32,759 bases of DNA from Acidimicrobiaceae bacterium (GTDB lineage Bacteria > Actinomycetota > Acidimicrobiia > Acidimicrobiales > RAAP-2). The notes under the pieces were generated by a model. That model saw only the letters and a program-made list of their open reading frames with translations. It was not told where the DNA came from and searched no databases. The position numbers and the translations under genes are program-made. The stretch covers positions 1 through 32,759 of the forward strand of contig JAOBWI010000002.1 of assembly GCA_025463285.1 (NCBI GenBank), written 5' to 3'. Numbering within the stretch: the first letter of the stretch is position 1; each line of letters begins with the position of its first letter. Shown piece by piece: positions 15,258-24,396 of the stretch.

Positions 15258-16051
15258 GCGCACTTCCCTCGGCCGCGTCGAAACACTCTGCTCTTCGTTG
15301 GGCCTTCAGTGACGTCCTCACCATGGCGCGACGCAACTTGCTGGCGCTTTTTCGCATTCCCGTAGCGATCGTCTTCATGATCATCCAGCCGATCATGTTC
15401 GTGCTTCTCTTTCGCTACGTCTTCGGCGGCATCATCAAAATTCCCGGTTTCGACTACGTCAACTACCTCATCCCCGGCATCTTGGTGCAAACCACCATGT
15501 TCGGATCCGTGGGTACGGCGATTGGCCTCGCCGAAGACTTGCAGAAGGGCCTCATCGAGCGCTTTCGCGCCCTACCCATGGCTCGCCTCGCCGTGCTCGC
15601 CGGACGCACGGTCTCGGACCTCTTTCGCAATCTCTTGGTCTTGGTGATTATTACCGGGGTAGGTCTCCTGGTGGGGTTCCGCCCGACCGGTGGTGTCATC
15701 GCCTATATCCAGGCTTGTCTCTTAATGCTGCTCTTCGCCTACTGCTTATCGTGGGGATTCGCCTTCGTCGGGCTCGCCGCGCCCAACTCCGAAGCCGCCC
15801 AGGCGATCACCTTCCCGTTAATCTTTCCGCTGGCCTTCGCCTCGGCCATCTTCGTCACGGTCTCCTCTATGCCCGGTTGGTTACAGCCCTTTGCCAATAA
15901 CCAGCCGGTCAGCCAAACGGCCATTGCCGTGCGCGGGCTCATGCTCGGCACGCCGCACGGTCAGTCGACCTGGATCGCTCTGGCGTGGGCGTTCGGTTCC
16001 TTGCTCGTCCTCGCGCCCCTCGCCGTCAACAAGTATCGAAAAGTCGCGTAA
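15254..16051 (+). CDS. ABC-2 type permease, DrrB type
   Basis: A 265-residue membrane protein with about six hydrophobic segments. After a cytoplasmic N-terminus with MARRNLLALFRIPVAIVFMI come the DrrB-style IQPIMFVLLFRYVFGG and the motif YVNYLIPGILVQTTMFGS. Next is the amphipathic FRALPMARLAVLAGRTVSDL, which is the coupling region for the ATPase. The last segment is ALAWAFGSLLVLAPLAVNKY. It is coupled to the ATPase gene by a 4-nt overlap, and forms with it a DrrAB-like exporter in the cytoplasmic membrane. The following 188 nt to the MFS gene hold no gene or clear terminator. Confidence 0.92.
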   Translation: MSALPSAASKHSALRWAFSDVLTMARRNLLALFRIPVAIVFMIIQPIMFVLLFRYVFGGIIKIPGFDYVNYLIPGILVQTTMFGSVGTAIGLAEDLQKGLIERFRALPMARLAVLAGRTVSDLFRNLLVLVIITGVGLLVGFRPTGGVIAYIQACLLMLLFAYCLSWGFAFVGLAAPNSEAAQAITFPLIFPLAFASAIFVTVSSMPGWLQPFANNQPVSQTAIAVRGLMLGTPHGQSTWIALAWAFGSLLVLAPLAVNKYRKVA

Positions 16052-16239
16052 CACTCTTCGCGACTGGAACTTGCCAAAGCCCGAGTTGGTCGATGACGAG
16101 TCCCGCGTGATGGTGCAGTCGGTTGAGGTTAGGAATTCTCGTCGCGCGGTTGGTTGCGAAGGCGCAGGTGACCTACTCCCTGCCCCCTCACCCCACGCCC
16201 TAGCGGCCATCGGTTTCCTTCGGCCATTAACCTTTCGGG

Positions 16240-17475
16240 GTGTCAAATGCGAGTAACTCGATGAGCGTCGACGCCAAAGATCCCCTCTCCAGCTCCCTCC
16301 TTACCCTGATGGCCTTGGCAATTGGCGTCATCGTCGCCAACCTCTACTACCTGCAGCCCCTCCTTCACCAGATCTCGAAGAACTTCCACGTGGGCACTGC
16401 TCGAGCGTCGCTTCTGATGACTCTCATTCAGGTGGGCTACGCCATCGGACTGGCGTTCGTTGTGCCCCTGGGCGATATATGGCCCCGGCGCCGCCTGGCC
16501 GTCGGTATTTTCGTTCTGGCCGCGCTCATGATGGGACTCGCCGCCACGTTGACCTCTTTCACGTTGCTAGCCCTCATCACCCTCGTCATCGGTCTCTCGT
16601 CGGTGGGTGGGCAAGTCTTGGTGCCCTTGGCGGCCGACCTGGCTGAACCGGCCCAGCGGGGCCGGGTGATTGCACGGGTCATGTCGGGTCTGTTGCTCGG
16701 CATTCTTTTGTCGCGCACCGTGTCGGGACTCATTGCCCAGGTAGCGGGTTGGCGAAGCGTGTACTGGGCGGCGGCCGGACTGCTCGCCGTAATGGCGATC
16801 GTGCTGCATCGCGTGCTGCCCGACGAACCGGCTCGTGAACACGTGCCCTATCGAAAGCTCGTGGCGAGTGTCTTCTCTCTCTACGTCACCCAACGCCAGC
16901 TTCGTCGACGCGCCTACTTCGGTATGGTGATCTTCGCTTGCAATAGCGCACTGTGGACGACGTTGTCCTTCTTGCTGGCGGGTCCGCCCTTCCACTATTC
17001 CAACGCGGTGATTGGACTCTTTGGACTCTTCGGGGTAGCCGGTGTCTTGGCCGCCAACGCGGCGGGCCGTCAGGCTGATCGCCAACGCGCACACGCGAGC
17101 ACGATAGTCGCCTCGCTGTTGCTGCTCGTGTCGTTTGTCATCCTGGCGCTCGGTCGCGACAGCGTGATACTGCTCGCCCTCGGCATCATGGTCCTCGATA
17201 CGGGGATGCAGGGCATGCAGATCACCAACCAGTCGGTGATCTATTCGATCCTGCCCGAGGGACGAAGTCGCATGAACAGCGCGTACATGGTGAGTGCTTT
17301 CGCCGGCGCGTCGATCGGTTCCTTTTTAGCCGGACAGCTCTACGCGCACTTCGGTTGGTACGGCGACTGCTGGCTCGGCGCAGGATTGAGCGTCAGCCTC
17401 TTAATCCCCGCGGTGCTATGGCGAAACTCGAGGCAGGTTGTCGCGCAGCTCAGCGTGGCCGACGTCGCGCCGTAG
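16240..17475 (+). CDS. MFS transporter (drug:proton antiporter-like)
   Basis: A 411-residue major facilitator protein with about twelve hydrophobic segments. The first segment ends in ANLYYLQPLLHQISKNFHVG, typical of the YnfM/AraJ-like exporters. The signature loop between segments 2 and 3 is PLGDIWPRRRLAVG, and segment 5 contains RTVSGLIAQVAGWRSVYW. In the second half AANAAGRQADRQRA corresponds to the 8-9 loop. GTG 16240 and ATG 16261 are both possible starts and neither has a clear ribosome binding site. Its 3' end overlaps the convergent methyltransferase gene by 26 nt. Substrate unknown; exporter function is inferred from family. Confidence 0.9.
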   Translation: MSNASNSMSVDAKDPLSSSLLTLMALAIGVIVANLYYLQPLLHQISKNFHVGTARASLLMTLIQVGYAIGLAFVVPLGDIWPRRRLAVGIFVLAALMMGLAATLTSFTLLALITLVIGLSSVGGQVLVPLAADLAEPAQRGRVIARVMSGLLLGILLSRTVSGLIAQVAGWRSVYWAAAGLLAVMAIVLHRVLPDEPAREHVPYRKLVASVFSLYVTQRQLRRRAYFGMVIFACNSALWTTLSFLLAGPPFHYSNAVIGLFGLFGVAGVLAANAAGRQADRQRAHASTIVASLLLLVSFVILALGRDSVILLALGIMVLDTGMQGMQITNQSVIYSILPEGRSRMNSAYMVSAFAGASIGSFLAGQLYAHFGWYGDCWLGAGLSVSLLIPAVLWRNSRQVVAQLSVADVAP

Positions 17476-18190
17476 TACCGCGCAACGTCATCGGCAGCTC
17501 AACGATCCCGTGGGCGAATCGCTCCACCAACTGCGCGCGGACTTTCTGCGACAGTTCGATCTGATCAGCCTCGCTACGAATGATGGAGCCGGAGTAGGTG
17601 GCGAAATTCGCCACGACCTCATCAACGGTGCGTGGCCAGGTCCAGTCGATCGAGAAGTCGTGTTGGTCCACGAAAGGTCCCTCGGAGTCAAACTGCGCCC
17701 GCCACCCGCGCGGAGGCCGGTTGGCGTCGTCCTCTCGCTCGCGCAGCTTGGTCAGCTCGACCATCCACGGCACATCGCGACTAAAACCGTTCCACCACAC
17801 CTGCAACGTTCCGTTGTCGCGTAACACCCGCGCTACTTCGTTGGTGGCCTCGGGTTGGGCAAACCAGTGCCAAGCCGACGAGGAGAAAACGGCGTCAAAG
17901 GACGCGTCCTCAGCGGGCACCGATTCGGCGTGACCTAACAACACCCGCACCGTGGGACTGTGTCGGGTGAGTACCTTTCGCATATCCCCGTCGGGTTCGA
18001 TCACGCTGACCTTGGCCCCCAGGTCCAGGAGGAATCGCGTGAGTTTGCCGGTGCCGGCGCCCACCTCGAGCACCTTTAGACCTCGCAGATCTCCCGCTAT
18101 CTCCTTCGCGCTCTCGGGAGGGCTGGGACGATAGAGGTCGTAGTTCTCCGCCACGGTGCCGAACTTGAGACCGCGCCCGTCGTAGGGCAT
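17450..18190 (-). CDS. Class I SAM-dependent methyltransferase
   Basis: A 246-residue UbiE/COQ5-like or Methyltransf_11 enzyme. FGTVAENYDLYRPSPP opens the protein; motif I is VLEVGAGTGKLTRFLLDLG (about 41-59), the acidic residue is in VSVIEPDGDM, HAESVPAEDASFDAVFSSSA is motif II/III, and WHWFAQPEATNEVARVLRDNG is the characteristic follow-up. SAM binding is clear; the substrate is not. The start ATG 18190 abuts the glyS stop and has GAGGAGAGG just upstream, inside glyS. It is the last gene of the uppS operon. The C-terminus (TTARRRPR) overlaps the MFS gene end on the other strand. Confidence 0.85.
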   Translation of the reverse strand: MPYDGRGLKFGTVAENYDLYRPSPPESAKEIAGDLRGLKVLEVGAGTGKLTRFLLDLGAKVSVIEPDGDMRKVLTRHSPTVRVLLGHAESVPAEDASFDAVFSSSAWHWFAQPEATNEVARVLRDNGTLQVWWNGFSRDVPWMVELTKLREREDDANRPPRGWRAQFDSEGPFVDQHDFSIDWTWPRTVDEVVANFATYSGSIIRSEADQIELSQKVRAQLVERFAHGIVELPMTLRGTTARRRPR

Positions 18191-19513
18191 CTACCTCTCC
18201 TCTGTCAACTTCCAAAAGTGTCGGCGTAGATCGTCGATGGTGACGCGCACCTGTTCGGTGGTGTCGCGATCACGCACGGTGACCGCGCGGTCGTTCAACG
18301 TCTCAAAATCGACCGTGACGCAGTACGGCGTGCCGATCTCGTCTTGACGTCGATAGCGCCGACCGATCGACTGCGTGACGTCGTAGTCGCACATGAAATA
18401 GGGCTGGAGAATCTGGAGTACCTCCCGAGAGACGCCCTCGAGTTCGGGCTTCTTGGAGAGCGGCAGCACGGCGATCTGGTAGGGCGCCAAGCGCCAGTCG
18501 AGCTTCAACACGGTTCGCGTCTCACCCTCCACCACGTCCTCGTGATAGGCGCTGAGCAGAAAGGCCATCATCGAACGCGTGGCGCCGACCGCTGGTTCAA
18601 TGACGTAGGGGGCGTAGCGCTCGTTGGTCGTGGGATCAAAATAGTCGAGGGTCACGCCGGAGAACTTCGTGTGTTGAGTCAGGTCGTAGTCGCCGCGGTT
18701 GGCGATGCCCTCCAACTCGTCCCAGCCCCAGGGGAAGAAAAACTCGATGTCGGTCGTGCCCTTGGAGTAGTGCGAGAGGTCTTCTTGGGCGTGCTCGTGC
18801 TGGCGTAGCCACCCGGCGGGAATACCCAGGTCGACGTGCCAGGCGAACCGGGTGTCAATCCAATAGCGGTACCACTCCTCCGCACTCTCGGGCGGCACGA
18901 AGTACTCCATCTCCATCTGCTCAAACTCTCGCGTGCGAAAGACGAAGTTCTGGGGTGTGATTTCGTTGCGGAAGGACTTACCCACCTGGGCGATGCCAAA
19001 GGGTGGCTTCTTGCGCACGGTCGTCAACACGTTGGCGAAGTTGGTGAACATGCCCTGGGCCGTTTCCGGGCGCAGATAGGCGGTCGAGCCCTCGCCCTCA
19101 ACGGGACCGGCCTGGGTCTTAAACATCAAGTTAAAGGCCCGGGGCTCGGTGAACTGAGTGGAACCACAGTTCGGACAGACGCCGTCGATCTTGTCCTCGC
19201 GCCATCGTTCTTTGCAGTTCAAGCAGTCAACCAGCGGATCAGTGAAGGTCTCTAAGTGTCCCGAGGCGGCCCAGACGGCGGGTGGACCGAGGATGGCCGC
19301 GTCGATGCCCACGATGTCGGTGCGCATCTGCACCATCGAACGCCACCAGGCCTGTTTGACGTTGCGCAACATGTTGACGCCCAGTGGGCCGTAGTCGTAC
19401 GTCGAGCGAAAGCCACCGTAGATCTCGGCCGAGGGAAAGATAAAACCCCGCCGTTTAGCGAGATTTATAACCTTTTCCAGCAGTTCCGCGTCGAGCTCGG
19501 GCGTTGATTCCAT
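18191..19513 (-). CDS. glyS: Glycyl-tRNA synthetase, alpha2 type
   Basis: A 440-residue class II synthetase charging tRNA-Gly, of the homodimeric type used by actinobacteria. The N-terminus has KRRGFIFPSAEIYGGFRSTY and DYGPLG. A zinc-like site follows (CLNCKERWREDKIDGVCPNC). Motif 2 is GKSFRNEITPQNFVFRTREF with MEMEYF, and motif 3 lies in GATRSMMAFLLSAYHED. The anticodon-binding domain starts near APYQIAVLPLSKK. ATG 19513 shares its A with the TGA of hemW (TGATG), so translation is probably coupled. The length is slightly below the usual 450-470 but all motifs are present. Confidence 0.96.
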   Translation of the reverse strand: MESTPELDAELLEKVINLAKRRGFIFPSAEIYGGFRSTYDYGPLGVNMLRNVKQAWWRSMVQMRTDIVGIDAAILGPPAVWAASGHLETFTDPLVDCLNCKERWREDKIDGVCPNCGSTQFTEPRAFNLMFKTQAGPVEGEGSTAYLRPETAQGMFTNFANVLTTVRKKPPFGIAQVGKSFRNEITPQNFVFRTREFEQMEMEYFVPPESAEEWYRYWIDTRFAWHVDLGIPAGWLRQHEHAQEDLSHYSKGTTDIEFFFPWGWDELEGIANRGDYDLTQHTKFSGVTLDYFDPTTNERYAPYVIEPAVGATRSMMAFLLSAYHEDVVEGETRTVLKLDWRLAPYQIAVLPLSKKPELEGVSREVLQILQPYFMCDYDVTQSIGRRYRRQDEIGTPYCVTVDFETLNDRAVTVRDRDTTEQVRVTIDDLRRHFWKLTEER

Positions 19514-20619
19514 CAACCAAGGCTACTGGACCCTTCAGCGCTCCTTAATCGGATGATGACTTGATTGGCCACGAGACGCGCCTTCGGCGTGAGCGTCACG
19601 CGACCGTGCGACACGTTCACCAAGTGCGCGATCTCTTCAAGTGAGTCGAAGGCTTCGAGCGCCACGCCGCGCGACGTGCGCAGGGCCAAGGAGTCGCGTT
19701 CGAACTGCTGGGTCGTCGCATCGAGGAACTCCTCTCCGCCGAGTGGCGACTCGTCCGCTTCGATCAGTTCGACGTAGCGATCGGGCGTGCGCACGTTCCA
19801 GTAGCGCCGTCCGTGTTGGTGCGAGTGCGCGGCCGACCCGAATCCGACGTAATCCCCGTGATCCCAGTAGACGTGATTGTGACGACACTCGTGCCCCGGT
19901 TTGGCCCAGTTAGAGATCTCCTCCCAGAGATAGCCCTCGGAGTCGAGGACCTCGCCGACGAGATCGTAGGCGTCGGCCGTAGCGTCTTCGTCGGGGTGAC
20001 GACCAAGATCACGTCCTAGCGGGGTGGCGGGCTCGGGGGTGAGCGCGTAACAACTGATGTGCGGCGGCGCACTCTCGAGGGTCAGGAGGTCGCGCAGGGT
20101 GGCGCGAACGTCATCGAGTCCCTCGGCGCGCGAACCGACGATGAGGTCCATGTTCCAGGTGGCAAAACCGGCCTCCGTGACGGCCTCACTTACTTCGCGG
20201 TGGGCCATGGTGCCGTGGCGACGTCCGAGGTCCGCCAAGACCGCGGGCTGCGTGGACTGCACGCCAAAGCTCATGCGGGTGACGCCACCGTGGCGATAGG
20301 CACGGAGGCGTTCGACGCTGGCGTCCTCGGGGTTGCATTCGACCGTCACCTCGGCGTCGTCCGTACGAGGAATGGCCTCGAGGATGCGAAGAAGCTCTGG
20401 CGCGGGTACGCGCGACGGTGTGCCGCCGCCAAAGAAGACCGAGGTGGCGGGGGTCATTCCCCTTTTCTTGGTCGCGTCAATCTCCTCGAGCACCGCGTTG
20501 ACGTAGCGCGCCATGAGGTGATCACGGTCACTGTAGGTGGCGAAGGCGCAGTAGTCGCAGCGGTGCGCGCAGAAGGGCACGTGAACGTAGACGCCGAAGG
20601 TGTCGGGCGGGGTAGTCAA
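19513..20619 (-). CDS. hemW: HemW-type radical SAM heme chaperone
   Basis: A 368-residue protein of the HemN/HemW family. The radical SAM cluster motif is CAHRCDYC (Cys17, 21, 24) after VYVHVPFC. Next come FFGGGTPSRV, VTVECNPEDA, MSFGVQSTQPAVLADLGRRH and the HemW-style ISCYALTPEPATPLG. The C-terminal HemN domain includes YVGFGSAAHSH. HemW is known to bind heme and pass it to proteins; older annotations call it coproporphyrinogen III oxidase, which is not supported for this short form. The start is TTG 20619 with AAGGTG five bases upstream. It follows recO after 23 nt. Confidence 0.93.
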   Translation of the reverse strand: MTTPPDTFGVYVHVPFCAHRCDYCAFATYSDRDHLMARYVNAVLEEIDATKKRGMTPATSVFFGGGTPSRVPAPELLRILEAIPRTDDAEVTVECNPEDASVERLRAYRHGGVTRMSFGVQSTQPAVLADLGRRHGTMAHREVSEAVTEAGFATWNMDLIVGSRAEGLDDVRATLRDLLTLESAPPHISCYALTPEPATPLGRDLGRHPDEDATADAYDLVGEVLDSEGYLWEEISNWAKPGHECRHNHVYWDHGDYVGFGSAAHSHQHGRRYWNVRTPDRYVELIEADESPLGGEEFLDATTQQFERDSLALRTSRGVALEAFDSLEEIAHLVNVSHGRVTLTPKARLVANQVIIRLRSAEGSSSLG

Positions 20620-20642
20620 GCAGGCACCTTACCGGTCCGGCG

Positions 20643-21383
20643 CTACTTGGGAGGTAGCGACAACGGGGCCGACGCTCCCGGAGCGCGCAGCCGTCGGCCG
20701 AAATGAGTTTCGATGGCCTCTTGGGCCAGGGCCATGACTTCGCCGGCGCCGGGAGGGTTGACCTCGCGCAACACGCTCGCTAGATCGCCCCCGACGACTC
20801 GACGCAATAGCAAGAGGGCTGGCGCTGAGAGCGCCGCGCCTTGACGACAGTCGTCACAGAGGGTACCCCCGACCTGTGCGTCAAAAGAGACGAGCGGAGC
20901 AGCCTTGGCGCAGTTCACGCAGACGTCCACCACGGGTTCTGAGCCGTCGAGGGCGAGCAGGCGCAGAAAGAACGACGCCGGCACGAGAGCCGGTTCGTAC
21001 GAGGGATTGTCCAAGGCGAGGAGAACGCGCGTCAAGAGATCAAAGATCTCCTCGTCGGGTACGCCGTCACTGGGAATGGCGTCGACCGCCTCGACGACCG
21101 CGTAGCCGGCCGAGATCCGCGGGTACGACTCGCGCAGGGTGGTCAGTCGCTCGCGGTGCGTCACGTGGCGAGCGACGTAGAATTCACCGCGCGTCTTTAC
21201 CAGGTCGACCTTGACGTACGCCAAGGTCTCGAGGTTGCCACCCAGTCGGCTGCTCGTCTTTCGCGCCCCCTTGGCCACCACGCGAACCTTGCCGTGGTGT
21301 CGAGTCCAAAGCACAACCACGCGATCGGCTTCGCCCGATTTGTAGGTGCGCAGCACGACGGCGTCGTCGTTGATCTCCTTCAC
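20643..21383 (-). CDS. recO: DNA repair protein RecO
   Basis: A 246-residue recombination mediator that loads RecA on SSB-coated DNA in the RecFOR pathway. The N-terminal OB fold has DDAVVLRTYKSGEADRVVVLW and VRVVAKGARKTSSRLGGNLE. The helical middle follows, then a zinc finger CVNCAKAAPLVSFD...LCDDC (C-x2-C and C-x2-C). The C-terminal helix ends near FGRRLRAPGASAPLSL. It starts at GTG 21383, sharing GTGA with the small membrane gene upstream. The Cys pattern is intact and the length typical. Confidence 0.94.
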   Translation of the reverse strand: MKEINDDAVVLRTYKSGEADRVVVLWTRHHGKVRVVAKGARKTSSRLGGNLETLAYVKVDLVKTRGEFYVARHVTHRERLTTLRESYPRISAGYAVVEAVDAIPSDGVPDEEIFDLLTRVLLALDNPSYEPALVPASFFLRLLALDGSEPVVDVCVNCAKAAPLVSFDAQVGGTLCDDCRQGAALSAPALLLLRRVVGGDLASVLREVNPPGAGEVMALAQEAIETHFGRRLRAPGASAPLSLPPK

Positions 21384-21595
21384 GACGACGAATCATCCTC
21401 GCGGTCACGAAAGTGCGGTTTGCGCGGCGTGATACCCATGAAGCGTTGGAGTGCCACGCCCATGGCCACGAGAGCCGCCAGGACCAGCGGCACCACCAAG
21501 GGCCCGACCAGAGCGGAGGCGCCGTTCAAGGCCAGTGCCCAGAGCACCACGTAGAGGGCTAGCACGATGGCGATCGTGACGCGCAGCACGCTCAC
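21380..21595 (-). CDS. Small two-span membrane protein
   Basis: A 71-residue protein with two hydrophobic segments: VTIAIVLALYVVLWALALNG and LVGPLVVPLVLAALVAMGVA. A basic and acidic tail (FMGITPRKPHFRDREDDSSS) follows. No family is recognised. It overlaps uppS by 4 nt (GTGA at 21592-21595) and recO by 4 nt (GTGA at 21380-21383), so it is translated with them and is real despite its size. Position between uppS and recO suggests a membrane role, but nothing more can be said. Confidence 0.75.
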   Translation of the reverse strand: MSVLRVTIAIVLALYVVLWALALNGASALVGPLVVPLVLAALVAMGVALQRFMGITPRKPHFRDREDDSSS

Positions 21596-22332
21596 TCGTC
21601 GACGCCGCCGAAACGTCGGTCGCGGTGCTGAAACTCATCGATAGCCCGATACAGATCCTCGCGACGAAAATCGGGCCAGAGCACGTCGGTGAAGATCAGT
21701 TCGGAGTAGGCCATCTCCCAGAGCACAAAGTTAGAGATTCGATACTCGCCCGACGTGCGAATCACGAGATCGGGATCGGGCAGTTCCGGGTGGTAGAGAC
21801 GAGCGCGGATCGTCTTCTCGTCAATCTTCTTGGCCGGTACCTTGTCGTGCACCAGTTGTCGCACCGCGTCCACGATCTCCGCACGTCCGCCGTAGTTAAA
21901 GGCGATGTTGAGGGTAAAGACTTTGTTCTTCTTGGTCAGTTCCGACGCTTCGTCCATGCGAGTCAAGACGCCCTTGGGCACACGCCAGTCTCGGCGGCCC
22001 GAGAAGACGATGCGCACGCCGTCGCGGTGAAGTTCGTTCTGACGTCGCTCCAAGAGTCCCCGATTGAAGTTCATGAGGTAGCGCACTTCATCGACGGGTC
22101 GGCGCCAGTTCTCGGTGGAGAACGCAAAAACGGTTAGAGCCTTCACGCCCAGGGCCATCGCCCCGTAGGTGGTGTCGACCAACGACTCTTCGCCAGCTCC
22201 GTGCCCCTCGGTGCGCGCCAGGCCGCGACGCTTGGCCCAGCGCCCGCTACCGTCCATCACAATGGCGATGTGGCGAGGCACCCGGCCGCGGTCAATCGAC
22301 GGCGGCACGGTTATTGGACGCGGATCTGGCAC
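21592..22332 (-). CDS. uppS: Isoprenyl transferase (undecaprenyl diphosphate synthase)
   Basis: A 246-residue cis-prenyltransferase that builds the polyprenyl diphosphate carrier for peptidoglycan. The first block is PRHIAIVMDGSGRWAKRRGL. The Asn of the usual MDGNGRWA is Ser here; the catalytic Asp is kept. Then come HGAGEESLVDTT, ALTVFAFSTENWRRP, AFNYGGRAEIVDA, PDLVIRTSGEYRISNFVLWEMAYSE (the diagnostic RTSGE-RxSNF block) and DVLWPDFRRED. The start is GTG 22332. It is the first gene of the uppS to methyltransferase operon and is divergent from the helicase gene, with 64 nt in between. Confidence 0.94.
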   Translation of the reverse strand: MPDPRPITVPPSIDRGRVPRHIAIVMDGSGRWAKRRGLARTEGHGAGEESLVDTTYGAMALGVKALTVFAFSTENWRRPVDEVRYLMNFNRGLLERRQNELHRDGVRIVFSGRRDWRVPKGVLTRMDEASELTKKNKVFTLNIAFNYGGRAEIVDAVRQLVHDKVPAKKIDEKTIRARLYHPELPDPDLVIRTSGEYRISNFVLWEMAYSELIFTDVLWPDFRREDLYRAIDEFQHRDRRFGGVDE

Positions 22333-22396
22333 GAGTAAAACCTAATGGGTCCGGTGGTCCTTCTACGAACGTCGTTTCGACCTCTAGTGTCGACAA

Positions 22397-24361
22397 GTGA
22401 CGAGTTTCGACCCCGACGACGAGGCGCCGTTCGTCGAAGCCGAGGGGGACGTCGGAGTACAACTCGACGAGGACGTCATCGCCGTGGACGCGCAGCGAGC
22501 CCTCGATCTGCTCGACCACATCACTCGCGACCTTCCCGGGGGTGGAGAGAGTCGCTCGGGCCAGCGCGAGATGGTCAAGTCCGTGGCCTCGTCCCTGGCT
22601 CGACGACGCCACCTCATCGTCGAGGCGGGCACCGGCGTGGGTAAGTCGCTCGCCTATCTGGTGCCCTCGGTCCTGCTCGGCGAGCGGGTCGTGGTCGCTA
22701 CGGCCACCAAGAACCTTCAGGACCAGTTGGCCCAAAAGGACGCGCCCCAGGTGGCCGCCCACGCTAAGGGCGTGCGCGTGGCCGTCCTCAAGGGACGCCA
22801 GAACTATCTCTGCTTGAACCGCGCGCAGAGCCTGGGGGCCGGAGCGCAGATGAGCTTCGACGATGGGGTCGAGGTGCCACGAGGCGTCGCCGACCAGATG
22901 CGACGAATCCTGCGCTGGTCCGGTGACACGACGAGCGGGGACTTGGACGAACTGCCCTTTGAAGTCGATTCACGAGCGCGACGCCAACTCTCCGTGACGC
23001 CCCAGGAGTGTCTCGGGCGAGCGCGTTGCCCCCAGGGGCAGAACTGTTTCGCCGAGTTGGCGAAGGACCGCGCCAACGACAGCACCCTGCTCATCGTCAA
23101 CGCTCACCTGTACGCCTCGCACTTGGCCTCGGGATCGATGTTGCTACCCCCTCACGAGTACGTGGTCTTCGACGAAGCGCACGAGATCTTGGACATCTTC
23201 GCCACGCTGCTCGGCACCTCGCTCAACGCCGCGCGACTGCGCGCCCTCGCCACCAGCGCGCGCCCTCTCTTCGACGAGGACGATCGCGCGCGCTGTGACG
23301 AGCTGCTCTCCTTGGCTGATCGCCTGGCCGCGTCCCTCCTCGCCCAGTACGAGCGAGGCGACCTGAAAGGTCTCGATGAATCGTGCGCGGTGGAACTCGC
23401 TCGCTGCAGCGAGTTGGTCACCTCGATCGTCGAAGCGCTGCGCAGCCTCGAGACACCCTCGTCGGACGCGGAGTTCCGAAAGGTTCGAACCCTCGGTCCC
23501 GCCATCCATTTAGCCAACGACCTCGATCGAGTCAATCGCGTGAAAGACGGTGAACTCCTGTTCCTCTCTCGACGAGATCGCGAGATCGACGTCGAGATCT
23601 CTCTCGTGGACGTAGGACCGCGCTTGCGCGACGACCTCTGGGGCAACGTCAGCGCTGTTCTCACCAGCGCGACCATTCCCGACTCCCTCCCGCGCAGTCT
23701 CGGGCTGGAGGGCGTCGCGGTGGAACACGTGGCGAGCCCCTTTGAGTACGAGAGCCACGCCTTGCTCTACGTGCCCAATAATTTTCCTGAACGCAACTCG
23801 CCCGAGGCCGAGGCCGCCATTATCGAAGAGCTCGTAGAGCTGATCACGGCTGCCGGGGGGCGCACCTTGGCGCTCTTCACCAACCGTTCAGTGATGAACC
23901 GGGTGGCCGAAGCGGTGACCCCGCGAGTCGTCACCGAAGTGTTGGTGCAGGGAACGCTGTCGCGTGATCGGCTCATCGGAGAGTTTCGCTACAGCCACGA
24001 AGCCAGCCTCTTCGCCGTGACCAGCTTCTGGCAGGGCGTCGACGTACCGGGTCACTCGCTCAGCCTGGTCACCATCGATCGACTTCCCTTCAGCGTGCCG
24101 GGTGATCCCCTCGCCGAGGCCCGCCGTGAAAAGTCACCCCAACCCTTCATGGATGTCGACCTGCCGCGCGCCACGATGCTTTTAGCCCAAGGCGTCGGCC
24201 GCCTGATTCGAACCAAAGACGACCGCGGCGTGGTCGCCGTGCTGGACACCCGGCTGGCCACGGCGAAATACCGTGCGGTGATGTTCAAGAAACTGCCCCC
24301 CATGAAGCGCACTCGCGACAAGAGCCAGGTGCATCAGTTTCTTCGAGACATCAACTCCTAG
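22397..24361 (+). CDS. DinG-like ATP-dependent DNA helicase
   Basis: A 654-residue superfamily 2 helicase of the XPD/DinG type. GGGESRSGQREMV is the Q-like motif, Walker A is VEAGTGVGKSLAYLVP, and the DEAH box is VVFDEAHEILD. Four cysteines fit an Fe-S cluster: one in NYLCLNR and three in QECLGRARCPQGQNCFAE. The second motor has LTSATIPDSLPRSLG, LALFTNRSVMNRVAEAV, TSFWQGVDVPGHSLSLV and the motif VI stretch LLAQGVGRLIRTKDDRGVVA. All motor motifs are present. DinG family helicases unwind 5' to 3' and resolve R-loops and G-quadruplexes. The start is GTG 22397. It converges with era (35 nt between the stops). Confidence 0.92.
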   Translation: MTSFDPDDEAPFVEAEGDVGVQLDEDVIAVDAQRALDLLDHITRDLPGGGESRSGQREMVKSVASSLARRRHLIVEAGTGVGKSLAYLVPSVLLGERVVVATATKNLQDQLAQKDAPQVAAHAKGVRVAVLKGRQNYLCLNRAQSLGAGAQMSFDDGVEVPRGVADQMRRILRWSGDTTSGDLDELPFEVDSRARRQLSVTPQECLGRARCPQGQNCFAELAKDRANDSTLLIVNAHLYASHLASGSMLLPPHEYVVFDEAHEILDIFATLLGTSLNAARLRALATSARPLFDEDDRARCDELLSLADRLAASLLAQYERGDLKGLDESCAVELARCSELVTSIVEALRSLETPSSDAEFRKVRTLGPAIHLANDLDRVNRVKDGELLFLSRRDREIDVEISLVDVGPRLRDDLWGNVSAVLTSATIPDSLPRSLGLEGVAVEHVASPFEYESHALLYVPNNFPERNSPEAEAAIIEELVELITAAGGRTLALFTNRSVMNRVAEAVTPRVVTEVLVQGTLSRDRLIGEFRYSHEASLFAVTSFWQGVDVPGHSLSLVTIDRLPFSVPGDPLAEARREKSPQPFMDVDLPRATMLLAQGVGRLIRTKDDRGVVAVLDTRLATAKYRAVMFKKLPPMKRTRDKSQVHQFLRDINS

Positions 24362-24396
24362 CTAGCGACCACGTACGCGCAGGAAGCGTGGGGGCC

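Noticed and set aside
19513..20619. Annotation as coproporphyrinogen III oxidase HemN
   Set aside because: Length (368 aa) and sequence blocks fit HemW, the heme chaperone branch, rather than the longer HemN enzyme.
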